From contig JAGRNM010000099.1 in NCBI GenBank assembly GCA_020440745.1, positions 1 through 5,725 of the forward strand: a stretch of 5,725 nt of DNA, in the 5' to 3' direction. This document shows positions 1 through 5,725 of this stretch, in pieces. The DNA is from Deltaproteobacteria bacterium. GTDB taxonomy: Bacteria; UBA10199; DSSB01. The notes under the pieces were generated by a model. That model was not told the DNA's origin. It ran no database searches and saw only the letters and a list, made by a program, of their open reading frames with translations. The position numbers and the translations under genes are program-made. Each line of letters opens with the position of its first letter. Position 1 is the first letter of the stretch.

Positions 1-620
1 ATCGGAGTCCCTCGATCTTTGACAGCCTCTAACTGGCGCTTCAAGGGTTCAATATTTTTATAAAGATCTGCCTCTTGTTTTTCTAAGTCTTTTAATTTTT
101 CAGTAAAGGCCTCTTTAGCTTTCTTAGCTTCTTTTAAAACATCATCAGCCTGGGCTTCTTCTTTAGTTAAAGTCTCGATCTTTTTTTCAAGGGTATAATA
201 CTTATTCTTGTAGGGCTCAAAGTCTTTATCTTCGTGCTTAGCATGCTTCCATAAATAAAAAATTTCATCCAAATCCGCTTTGGCAAATTGCAGTTTAGTC
301 TTAGCGTTTTGATAGTTTACCGTAGCCGCATTAAATTTTTCTACCAAGGCTTTATAAGCATCACTTTCTAAGTCTAACTTAGCCTTGTTTTCAGCCATAC
401 GAATTTTGTTAAGAGTTTCTTCGTTGATTTTGGCTTTTTCTTCAGCAATGAGTTTTTCCAGACGAGATACTTCCATCGTCTCCCACTCAGCGGCGTATTT
501 TTTCCAAGAGCGACGACCAATGACTTCGTCATAGATTAACCAAAGGACAATAGTAATCAAAAGACTGGCTACTAAGAACCAGAGAAAACCCATCGATTTT
601 TCACGACCAGCTAAGGCCAT
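1..620 (-). CDS. Membrane-anchored coiled-coil protein, probable c-type cytochrome of the bc complex (N-terminal part, cut by window edge)
   Basis: An open frame runs from the ATG at 620-618 to the window edge without a stop, giving 206 complete codons. Residues 11-30 form one hydrophobic helix (GFLWFLVASLLITIVLWLIY), followed by the basic, aromatic stretch DEVIGRRSWKKY. Residues about 45-203 are almost entirely charged and rich in Lys, Glu, Ala and Leu, with heptad-like spacing typical of a long coiled coil. The start is supported by AGGGA nine bases upstream. No CxxCH heme motif is visible in the part present. The gene lies 61 bases after subunit IV in the same direction. In bc complexes of the Nitrospirota/Desulfobacterota type, as I recall them, a TM plus coiled-coil segment precedes heme-binding CxxCH motifs, so a heme domain beyond the edge is inferred, not seen. 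The alternative is a non-heme structural subunit. Basic residues flank both sides of the helix, so topology is uncertain. Confidence 0.75.
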   Translation of the reverse strand, partial: MALAGREKSMGFLWFLVASLLITIVLWLIYDEVIGRRSWKKYAAEWETMEVSRLEKLIAEEKAKINEETLNKIRMAENKAKLDLESDAYKALVEKFNAATVNYQNAKTKLQFAKADLDEIFYLWKHAKHEDKDFEPYKNKYYTLEKKIETLTKEEAQADDVLKEAKKAKEAFTEKLKDLEKQEADLYKNIEPLKRQLEAVKDRGTP

Positions 621-627
621 AAGGACA

Positions 628-634
628 CTTCCCT
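628..634 (-). promoter_or_regulatory. Ribosome binding site of the coiled-coil protein gene
   Basis: The minus strand reads AGGGAAG here. Its AGGGA core ends nine bases before the ATG at 620. This site fixes the start of a reading frame that is otherwise open-ended because it leaves the window. Confidence 0.6.
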
Positions 635-659
635 AATATTAATTTTAATAGTTGAAATA

Positions 660-673
660 ATTTAAATTTAAAT
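660..673. repeat. 14-bp AT-only palindrome in the spacer after subunit IV
   Basis: The bases ATTTAAATTTAAAT form a perfect palindrome in the 61-base, very AT-rich spacer between the subunit IV stop and the coiled-coil gene. It has no GC pairs and no loop, so it is a poor terminator. It could be a protein-binding site or simply a product of AT-rich composition. No clear promoter is visible in the spacer, so I assume the downstream gene is cotranscribed with the genes before it. Confidence 0.3.
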
Positions 674-681
674 CACCGGCC

Positions 682-1476
682 TTAGATATTCATATTAATC
701 CAAGGTAGAGTCACAATATATTTGATATTAAAAAACCAACGCAGCAACATTTTAATCGGCAAGGCAAACATAGTTAAGGCCAAAAAAGCGGTGATTCCAT
801 AACGGACCACACCTAAATCCTGTAAGAGTTTAGAGCTCTTGACTTTAACCATATAATAGAAAGCCCCAATAGAATAATAAGCTCCGATTAAACCTAAGCC
901 AAATATAGCCGCTATAATAGGATCCCGTAAAAATTCTAGCCCAAAGTTTTCTACTAAAAACATGTTAAGGTTAATATTGGTCAAGGCCACAACTTTATGT
1001 GTGTCCCACGGCTGCCATGGCGCAAAGAAATTCCACCCAGGCCCTCTAAAAAATACACCCACAATAATTAAAAGAACCCACAAAATTAAAAAGCCAATAC
1101 AAAACATAGAAACAGCAAAACGGCGCTCTTTCCATGTATAATAACCATTTCCATTGGGATTAATGTCGATATAAGGAATGACCATCAGACCCACAATGAT
1201 TAAAGAAGGTAAAACAACACCGGCCATCCAAGGATCAAAATATACTAAAATTTCTTGTAAGCCCAAAAAGTACCATGGAGCTTTGGCTGGATTGGGAGTT
1301 TTAGTGGGGTCTGCGGCTGATTCTAAAGGAGCATCCAAAATTAAAGACCAAACCATTAAACCAATTAAAGACAAGAGAGCACATAAAAACTCTGCTCTCA
1401 CCAAGTGAGGCCAAGAGTGAACTTTGTCGGTTTTAGGATCAATTACTTCTGGAAGTTGCTTACTATCCGTTGCCAT
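682..1476 (-). CDS. petD: Cytochrome b C-terminal domain protein (subunit IV-like, bc complex)
   Basis: This 264-residue inner-membrane protein supplies the second half of the cytochrome b fold and part of the quinol-oxidation (Qo) site. The N-terminal region to about residue 28 is soluble. Hydrophobic segments lie near residues 29-48, 84-101, 122-143, 188-211 and 226-247, about five in all, against three in plant or cyanobacterial subunit IV. The Qo motif region reads NPAKAPWYFLGLQE at 62-75, so the usual PEWY is APWY (66-69) and the glutamate position is proline (Pro67). Another segment, FRGPGWNFFAPWQPWD at 143-158, matches my memory of bc complexes of Nitrospirota and Desulfobacterota. The start is supported by AAGGA nine bases upstream. 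The gene follows the b6-like gene by 44 bases, so the split is a normal two-gene arrangement rather than a frameshift. The family is confident; the symbol is by analogy with b6f. Confidence 0.9.
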   Translation of the reverse strand: MATDSKQLPEVIDPKTDKVHSWPHLVRAEFLCALLSLIGLMVWSLILDAPLESAADPTKTPNPAKAPWYFLGLQEILVYFDPWMAGVVLPSLIIVGLMVIPYIDINPNGNGYYTWKERRFAVSMFCIGFLILWVLLIIVGVFFRGPGWNFFAPWQPWDTHKVVALTNINLNMFLVENFGLEFLRDPIIAAIFGLGLIGAYYSIGAFYYMVKVKSSKLLQDLGVVRYGITAFLALTMFALPIKMLLRWFFNIKYIVTLPWINMNI

Positions 1477-1485
1477 TTTAACAGG

Positions 1486-1490
1486 TCCTT
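1486..1490 (-). promoter_or_regulatory. Ribosome binding site of the subunit IV-like gene
   Basis: AAGGA on the minus strand, nine bases before the ATG at 1476. It shows that the second half of cytochrome b is translated from its own initiation site and not by readthrough or frameshift from the b6-like gene. Confidence 0.65.
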
Positions 1491-1520
1491 AAAAGTTAAG
1501 AAGTCCATCACAAAACCAAA

Positions 1521-2309
1521 TCACATTGGCCCTGAGATACCTCCGTCTTTTCTTACACGCCAAAAGTGCACAATCATTAATAAAGAAGCCACAACAGGAA
1601 TAAAAATACAGTGTAAAACATAAAAACGTAATAAAGTCGGCGCCGCTACCACTGTCCCTGCCGTTAGTAAACTACCGGCATCATAGCGAGGTGTGGCAAT
1701 ACCAAACCACGCCGCTATTTGTTCTGAAAAAGGCCCTTGACTACCCAAACCAGGAGTCGCCTTACCCATATTGGCACCGACGGTAACCGCCCAAATAGAA
1801 AGCTGATCCCAAGGCAAAAGGTAACCGGTAAAGGAAAGCAAAAGAGTCAGGGTCAATAAAAGAACACCAACTATCCAGTTAAACTCTCGAGGAGGCTTAT
1901 AAGAACCGGTCATAAATACCCGAAACATATGCAACATAACCATGATGACCATCGCATGGGCAGCCCAACGGTGCATATTACGAGTAATCATGCCAAAAGG
2001 AATATCAAACTGTAGGTATTTCATATCGTTGTAGGCATACTCAGCTACAGGACGATAATAAAACATCAGTAAAATACCAGTGACCACCGTCACCAAAAAG
2101 AAAAAGAAAGTTAAGCCGCCCGCACACCAAGTATAGCGCAAGGTAAGACCATGACGACGTAGCTTAGAAGGGTGAAGATGTAAAAAGACATTACTAGCAA
2201 CCATCAAAATACGATTTCGAGGTGTGTCTGCGTAGCCATGACGAAAAATAGACTTCCACACATCACTTTGAACAATAGTTTCTTGTAGGGCGCGAAGTTT
2301 TTCCTTCAT
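1521..2309 (-). CDS. petB: Cytochrome b, b6-type N-terminal subunit of the bc complex
   Basis: This 262-residue inner-membrane protein holds the two b hemes and carries electrons across the membrane during quinol oxidation. Four helices are visible near residues 62-85, 112-134, 144-164 and 227-249. The b-heme ligands are His113 and His127 in the second helix and His233 and His248 in the fourth. The 14 and 15 residue spacings match cytochrome b6; bc1 has 14 in the last pair. Other family marks are FYYRP (83-87), NMHRW (111-115), GYLLPWDQ (162-169) and RKDGGISGP near the C-terminus. Cys62 lies where chloroplast b6 has the cysteine that binds heme cn covalently. The protein ends after ISGPM, as b6 does, and the partner half follows as a separate gene. 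An AAAAGG ribosome site lies ten bases before the ATG, and the Rieske stop is 21 bases upstream, indicating one operon. Confidence 0.95.
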   Translation of the reverse strand: MKEKLRALQETIVQSDVWKSIFRHGYADTPRNRILMVASNVFLHLHPSKLRRHGLTLRYTWCAGGLTFFFFLVTVVTGILLMFYYRPVAEYAYNDMKYLQFDIPFGMITRNMHRWAAHAMVIMVMLHMFRVFMTGSYKPPREFNWIVGVLLLTLTLLLSFTGYLLPWDQLSIWAVTVGANMGKATPGLGSQGPFSEQIAAWFGIATPRYDAGSLLTAGTVVAAPTLLRFYVLHCIFIPVVASLLMIVHFWRVRKDGGISGPM

Positions 2310-2330
2310 TTTATTTAAACCTTTTAAATC

Positions 2331-2876
2331 TTAGCTTAACTTTAAATAAGCACCAGGGTTGCCCCATTGGCCTTTTTCTTCTCGAAATCTCTTAGACTTA
2401 TCGATCAGAATCTTACCCTGAGGAGACAAAGTAATTTTAAGCCTCTCTAAAGGTCTGGGAGCTGGTCCCTCAAAATTAATCCCAGAACGCTTAAAACCAG
2501 AACCATGACAAGGACATTTAAATTTATTATCACTAGCCAACCAGCGAGGGGTACAACCTAAGTGAGTGCATACGGCCAAAAGTGCGTACATTCCGCCTTT
2601 TTCTCTAATAATCCATACGCCGTTAGAATCTTTGTATTTTTCTGAAACTTCTCCAACCAGATAGTCCTCAGGAGTACCAGCCTCAAAAACAGGGCTAGGC
2701 TCAAAGAGTACTCTAGGAAAAAGATAACGTAAAAAGCCCAATAAACCGCCACTTAGTACCGTGAGAAAAGCCCCCCAGGCGGCAAAACTTAAAAAACTAC
2801 GTCGGGACCATAAGTTATCTGAGCTTTGTTGGGGAGCCACACGCTGACTACCCGGAATCGTCGAAGGTTTAGCCAT
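2331..2876 (-). CDS. petC: Rieske [2Fe-2S] protein of the bc complex
   Basis: This 181-residue iron-sulfur subunit (also called qcrA or petA in other lineages) takes one electron from quinol at the Qo site and passes it to a c-type cytochrome. The cluster motifs are complete: CTHLGC at 103-108 (ligands Cys103, His105; Cys108) and CPCHGSGF at 121-128 (ligands Cys121, His124; Cys123). Cys108 and Cys123 would form the usual disulfide. The Pro-loop is GPAPRPL at 137-143. The N-terminus has SRRSFL at 24-29, a twin-arginine export motif, followed by a single hydrophobic helix at about 31-52 that would stay as membrane anchor, so the cluster domain faces the periplasm. The ATG at 2876 is the only reasonable start because an in-frame TAA sits at 2882-2880. 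No Shine-Dalgarno sequence is evident before it. The gene heads the bc unit. Confidence 0.95.
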   Translation of the reverse strand: MAKPSTIPGSQRVAPQQSSDNLWSRRSFLSFAAWGAFLTVLSGGLLGFLRYLFPRVLFEPSPVFEAGTPEDYLVGEVSEKYKDSNGVWIIREKGGMYALLAVCTHLGCTPRWLASDNKFKCPCHGSGFKRSGINFEGPAPRPLERLKITLSPQGKILIDKSKRFREEKGQWGNPGAYLKLS

Positions 2877-2896
2877 AGTTTAAAAATAGTTTAAAA
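2875..2896. repeat. Perfect 11-bp tandem duplication at the Rieske start codon
   Basis: The plus strand shows ATAGTTTAAAA twice, back to back (2875-2885 and 2886-2896). The first copy includes two bases of the Rieske start codon. Nothing in it resembles a ribosome binding site. It may be a recent slippage product or an operator-like pair with about one helical turn between copies; the sequence alone does not decide. Confidence 0.7.
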
Positions 2897-2900
2897 GCTT

Positions 2901-2935
2901 AAAAAATGAAGGACCGTTCAGATGTTTGCGGGCCT
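2901..2935 (-). terminator. Possible rho-independent terminator or leader hairpin after miaA
   Basis: On the minus strand AGGCCCG (2935-2929) can pair with CGGTCCT (2916-2910), giving six pairs around one C-U mismatch and a 12-base loop. TTCATTTTTT follows at once. The position, just after the miaA stop and before the Rieske gene, suits a terminator of the mutL-miaA unit. The stem is short and imperfect, so it could be leaky, or act as a leader hairpin if transcription of the bc genes starts upstream of it. Confidence 0.4.
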
Positions 2936-2960
2936 ATCTTTTAAGTTGGACTCAAGTCAA
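2933..2960 (-). promoter_or_regulatory. Weak sigma70-like promoter candidate for the bc genes
   Basis: On the minus strand TTGACT (2960-2955) is followed after 16 bases by GATAGG (2938-2933). The -35 box is good, but the -10 box matches only about half of the TATAAT consensus. The -35 overlaps the miaA stop codon. A start from here would place the hairpin at 2935-2901 in or near the leader of the Rieske mRNA. This is a guess from two boxes; the lineage's consensus may differ. Confidence 0.22.
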
Positions 2961-3886
2961 GTTAAAAGCCGATCAAAAAAAGATTTTTCCCTAAAAATAT
3001 TTAAGGAGGACCCAGCCTTAGTGTAGGCTTGGTGGGAAAAAAGGCCTTTAAAGAAGGTTTCTTGGCGTTTGGCGTACTGACAAGTTTTTTGAATAATTTT
3101 TTTGGCTACCTCGTCTAAATGGGCTTTCCCTTCTAAATAATCCTGGAGCTCGCGATAACCAATTGGTTTTACCGGCCAAGAACTGGGAGGATTTCCTGCT
3201 TGGAGAAAGCCCTGCACTTCCTCGACCCAGCCTGAGGCCAACATGTGCTCTACTCTTTTTGCAATACGCTGCCTTAAATAATCTCTAGGAGGACAAAGCC
3301 AGTGTACTTGAACGGGATAACGTAAATGATTGGGTCTCTTACCTCTCATCATCGAACTAGGTGCTAGTCCAGTGAGTTGATAAATTTCTAAGTAACGCAC
3401 TAAACGCGATCGGTCCTGAGGGGCAATTTTTTGGGCACTCAGGGGATCTACCTTTTTTAGTTCTTGGTGCAAAGACTCTGGCCCTTCTGATTGAAGCCGT
3501 TTTTCTAATAAAAGGCGCTGTTCTTGATCTCTAGGGGGCAAGTCATCCAAACCTTCTAAAAGAGCTCTTAAGTAAAAGCCCGTACCTCCCACTAGGATTG
3601 GCAAGACTCCACGGGTCCTAATCTCCCGGATTTGATCGTCGGCCCGTTTGGCAAAATCCATGGCACTCATTAATTGGCCGGGCTTTAGAAGGTTTAAAAA
3701 CCAATGAACTACTTTTTGTTCCTTAAAAGAAACCTTGCCTGTGCCAATATCAAGACCTTGATAAAACTGCTGACTATCGGCATTAATGATTTCACCCCCT
3801 TGAGCTAAAGCCAGTTGTTGAGCATAATCACTCTTGCCAGAGGCCGTAGGACCGGCCACGACTATCATAGAAATAATCTCTTTCAT
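2957..3886 (-). CDS. miaA: tRNA dimethylallyltransferase (tRNA delta2-isopentenylpyrophosphate transferase)
   Basis: MiaA transfers a dimethylallyl group from DMAPP to N6 of A37 in tRNAs that read codons beginning with U, making i6A, the precursor of ms2i6A. The 309-residue length is normal. Visible family marks are the P-loop GPTASGKS (12-19), INADSQQFYQGLDIGTGK (34-51) with the probable catalytic Asp37, LVGGTGFYLRALLEGL (98-113), DRSRLVRYLEIYQLTG (158-173), RQRIAKRVEHMLASGW (205-220), PIGYRELQDYLEG (241-253) and TCQYAKRQ (268-275), where the family usually has TRQ. The gene starts six bases after the mutL stop, which suggests coupled translation. No good ribosome site precedes the ATG at 3886. 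A second ATG at 3868 (residue 7) has AAAGAG nine bases upstream and is a credible alternative start giving 303 residues. The two options do not affect the P-loop. Confidence 0.97.
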   Translation of the reverse strand: MKEIISMIVVAGPTASGKSDYAQQLALAQGGEIINADSQQFYQGLDIGTGKVSFKEQKVVHWFLNLLKPGQLMSAMDFAKRADDQIREIRTRGVLPILVGGTGFYLRALLEGLDDLPPRDQEQRLLLEKRLQSEGPESLHQELKKVDPLSAQKIAPQDRSRLVRYLEIYQLTGLAPSSMMRGKRPNHLRYPVQVHWLCPPRDYLRQRIAKRVEHMLASGWVEEVQGFLQAGNPPSSWPVKPIGYRELQDYLEGKAHLDEVAKKIIQKTCQYAKRQETFFKGLFSHQAYTKAGSSLNIFREKSFFDRLLT

Positions 3887-3892
3887 GAAAAA

Positions 3893-5680
3893 TTATAAGA
3901 CTCGTTTAAAGGATTTTTCCAGTTCCCTAAAAGGAATATCAACCATCACTGGCCTGCCATGGGGGCAATGATATCCGTGAGGAGTTCCTTCTAATTGCCT
4001 TAGCAGATCTTGCATTTCTTCTTGTTCTAATTTTTGTCCCGCCCGAATCTGACGATGACAAGCCATAGTAGCTAATAAGTGATCTACATGCTCTTCTAAA
4101 GCATCCAAACGATCATAGCCCTCTAAAGCTTCAACCACCTCTTCTAAGAGTTTTTCAAAATTAGCCTCTGCCAAAAGTTTGGGCACTGCCTTAAGCATAA
4201 AAGTTGAGGGCCCAAACTCGTCAATTTCTATACCTAAGCGCTCTAAAGCTTCGCTTGCCTCTTTCAAACGGACTGCTTGAGAAAAAGAAAAATGAAAGGC
4301 TGCAGGAGTTAAAAGTCTCTGAGAGCTAATTCGTCCCATAGCAAACTCAGCCTTTAATTTTTCATAACCAATACGCTCATGGGCAGCATGTTGATCAATC
4401 AACACCAAAGATTCCTCCGACTCTGCCAAAATATAGGTTTGCTTAAGCTGACCAATCACACGCAAGCTTAAGAAAGAAAGTGTACCCACTTGGGGCTTAG
4501 GCAAAAGCTCTTGTTGTACTGCCGCCTGAGTATAAGAAGCCCTACTCTCCTTAAAAGCTAAACCCTCTTGTTTTGTAGAAGAAGGACTATACTGAAAAGA
4601 AGGTCTGGGCATCTGCAAGGGTAAAGCTTCTTCTGCTTCTAAGGAGATAGGATTAAAAACTTCTTGGCGCCACGGAGCCTCTTTTAGTCTTTTTTGGATC
4701 GCTCTAGAAATTAAACTATGAATCGCTTGACCATTAGCAAAACGAACCTCTCTTTTAGCCGGATGGACATTGACGTCCACCTGTCTTGGATCCAAGGTAA
4801 TCTTTAAAATCACTACCGGATACTGACGCTGCATGAGTAAGCTTTGATAACCTTGCAAGATAGCATGATTAAGTAATTTATCCTGCAAATAACGGCCATT
4901 AATATAAACAAAAAAATGACGATTATTGCTTTTACAAAAATTAGGATGGCCTAAGAATCCCTCTAGCTCAAGCTCACTTAAACCCTCAGAAAAAGGATAA
5001 AGCTGACTTCCATAGTCCTTACCAAAAACATCTATCACCCTCGTCTTAAGATCCTTAGTCGCTGGACACTGAAACTTAAGCTTACCCTCGTGCCAAAGCT
5101 CCCAAGACACATCTAAATAAGCCAAAGCCAAGGCTTGAATAAGATCAAACACATGACTCCACTCGGTTTCATAACGTTTTAAAAATTTCTTTCTAGCCGG
5201 AGTCGTGCAAAAAAGTTCAGCCACCCGCACCGTAGTGCCCCGTTCTCTAGGAAGCTCATAAAGCTGACTCAAAAGACCCTCTTGCATTTTAAGCCCATAA
5301 GCAATGGGTGCACTTTCTTCCGTTGCGCTTTCCAGACTAAATCGGCTCACATGAGCAATAGAAGCTAAGGCCTCTCCACGAAAACCCAATGTATGGATTG
5401 TTTCTAGATCCTCTAAACTGACAATCTTGCTAGTCGCATGACGTTTAAGAGCCAGGGATAATTCAGAAGCCTTAATCCCCACACCATTATCCTCTACCAG
5501 GATTTCTTCGGTCCCTCCTCGGAGAAGTTTGACAGAAATTTTAGTCGCTCCAGCATCGAGAGAATTTTCTACCAACTCCTTGACCACGCTAACTGGACGC
5601 TCTACTACTTCCCCGGCGGCTATTTTATGCACCAACTCTTTAGGTAAGACTTGAATCTTTTTTACTTGTCCTCTCTCCAT
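3893..5680 (-). CDS. mutL: DNA mismatch repair protein MutL, endonuclease-type
   Basis: MutL is the dimeric ATPase that links MutS recognition of a mismatch to strand incision. From the ATG at 5680 it has 595 residues, normal for the family. The N-terminal GHKL ATPase shows IAAGEVVERP (20-29), KELVENSLDAGAT (34-46) with catalytic Glu35 and Mg-binding Asn39, DNGVGI (64-69), RHATSKI (80-86), GFRGEAL (99-105) and TPARKKFLK (160-168). A second-domain mark is DVNVHPAKREVRF (302-314). A linker of low conservation spans about 335-400. The C-terminal domain has the complete metal-endonuclease signature DQHAAHERIGYE (429-440), ACHRQIRAG (540-548) and CPHGRP (572-577), plus QRLLTP (454-459), which fits the QxxLxP beta-clamp motif. 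A longer TTG start at 5725 would add 15 residues with no family similarity and was rejected. The gene is followed by miaA after a six-base gap. Confidence 0.97.
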   Translation of the reverse strand: MERGQVKKIQVLPKELVHKIAAGEVVERPVSVVKELVENSLDAGATKISVKLLRGGTEEILVEDNGVGIKASELSLALKRHATSKIVSLEDLETIHTLGFRGEALASIAHVSRFSLESATEESAPIAYGLKMQEGLLSQLYELPRERGTTVRVAELFCTTPARKKFLKRYETEWSHVFDLIQALALAYLDVSWELWHEGKLKFQCPATKDLKTRVIDVFGKDYGSQLYPFSEGLSELELEGFLGHPNFCKSNNRHFFVYINGRYLQDKLLNHAILQGYQSLLMQRQYPVVILKITLDPRQVDVNVHPAKREVRFANGQAIHSLISRAIQKRLKEAPWRQEVFNPISLEAEEALPLQMPRPSFQYSPSSTKQEGLAFKESRASYTQAAVQQELLPKPQVGTLSFLSLRVIGQLKQTYILAESEESLVLIDQHAAHERIGYEKLKAEFAMGRISSQRLLTPAAFHFSFSQAVRLKEASEALERLGIEIDEFGPSTFMLKAVPKLLAEANFEKLLEEVVEALEGYDRLDALEEHVDHLLATMACHRQIRAGQKLEQEEMQDLLRQLEGTPHGYHCPHGRPVMVDIPFRELEKSFKRVL

Positions 5681-5686
5681 AAAAAA

Positions 5687-5692
5687 CCCTTT
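5687..5692 (-). promoter_or_regulatory. Ribosome binding site that sets the mutL start
   Basis: AAAGGG on the minus strand, six bases before the ATG at 5680. With the conserved MutL N-terminus (QVLPKELVHKIAAGEV) beginning at residue 10, it favours this ATG over the upstream in-frame TTG at the window edge. Confidence 0.75.
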
Positions 5693-5725
5693 AAATAGAT
5701 TGAAACTTAAAAGACAAGCCTTCAA

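Noticed and set aside
1178..1408. Plus-strand open frame of 76 codons
   Set aside because: It lies fully antisense to the well-supported subunit IV gene, shows no recognisable domain, and its Lys/Gly/Pro-rich content mirrors the membrane-protein codons opposite.
1477..1520. Broken single cytochrome b gene (frameshift between the two halves)
   Set aside because: The first half ends at the normal b6 terminus, and the second has its own ATG and AAGGA site, as in natural split b6/subunit IV systems.
1405..1623. Plus-strand open frame of 72 codons
   Set aside because: It spans the ends of two real minus-strand genes and their spacer in antisense, with no domain and no convincing ribosome site.
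2558..2752. Minus-strand open frame of 64 codons
   Set aside because: It is an out-of-frame reading inside the Rieske gene, whose own frame has the full cluster-binding motifs.
3010..3040. Small inverted repeat (AGCC...GGCT) near the 3' end of miaA
   Set aside because: It has only about four GC-rich pairs, lies within conserved-length coding sequence and is not followed by a T-run at terminator distance.
5681..5725. N-terminal extension of MutL from a TTG at the window edge
   Set aside because: The added residues have no MutL similarity. The ATG at 5680 has AAAGGG six bases upstream and gives the standard N-terminus.
5691..5725. Possible tail of an upstream minus-strand gene ending at the TAA at 5693-5691
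   Set aside because: One frame is open for about ten codons before this stop, but so short a stretch cannot be distinguished from chance, and nothing in it is recognisable.

Overview
The window holds one block of genes, all on the minus strand, so it reads from right to left. In transcription order these are mutL (5680-3893), miaA (3886-2957), a Rieske iron-sulfur protein (2876-2331), a b6-type cytochrome b (2309-1521), a subunit IV-type cytochrome b C-terminal protein (1476-682), and the N-terminal 206 codons of a membrane-anchored coiled-coil protein (620-1, cut by the window edge). Coding density is very high. The longest gap is 80 bases, and I see no RNA gene, mobile element, CRISPR array or phage signature.

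Organism: the sequence is moderately AT-rich and clearly bacterial. The bc complex is split as in b6f (separate b6-like and subunit IV-like proteins) but has an extended subunit IV with about five membrane segments, an APWY variant of the Qo-site PEWY motif, and a downstream TM-plus-coiled-coil gene. From memory, this style of complex is found in Nitrospirota, Desulfobacterota/Thermodesulfobacteriota and some Acidobacteriota. It argues against a typical alpha- or gammaproteobacterium or a cyanobacterium. I cannot place it more finely.

Region 1, right side: mutL and miaA are six bases apart and look translationally coupled. MutL carries the intact C-terminal endonuclease signature, so it is the self-nicking type found in bacteria without MutH. 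MiaA makes the i6A37 tRNA modification. The mutL-miaA pairing is common in bacteria; hfq, which often follows miaA, is absent here.

Region 2, left side: the Rieske, cytochrome b, subunit IV and coiled-coil genes form a second unit that should encode a quinol-oxidising electron-transfer complex. The 80-base gap between the two units holds an imperfect hairpin with a T-run, a weak promoter-like sequence and a perfect 11-base tandem duplication that runs into the Rieske start codon. It is the likeliest boundary between the two transcription units.

The window is mostly conventional. The points most worth a second look are the conserved Cys62 of cytochrome b (predicted covalent heme ci/cn attachment), the loss of the PEWY glutamate in subunit IV, the truncated coiled-coil partner that probably becomes a c-type cytochrome beyond the window, and the odd leader of the Rieske gene.
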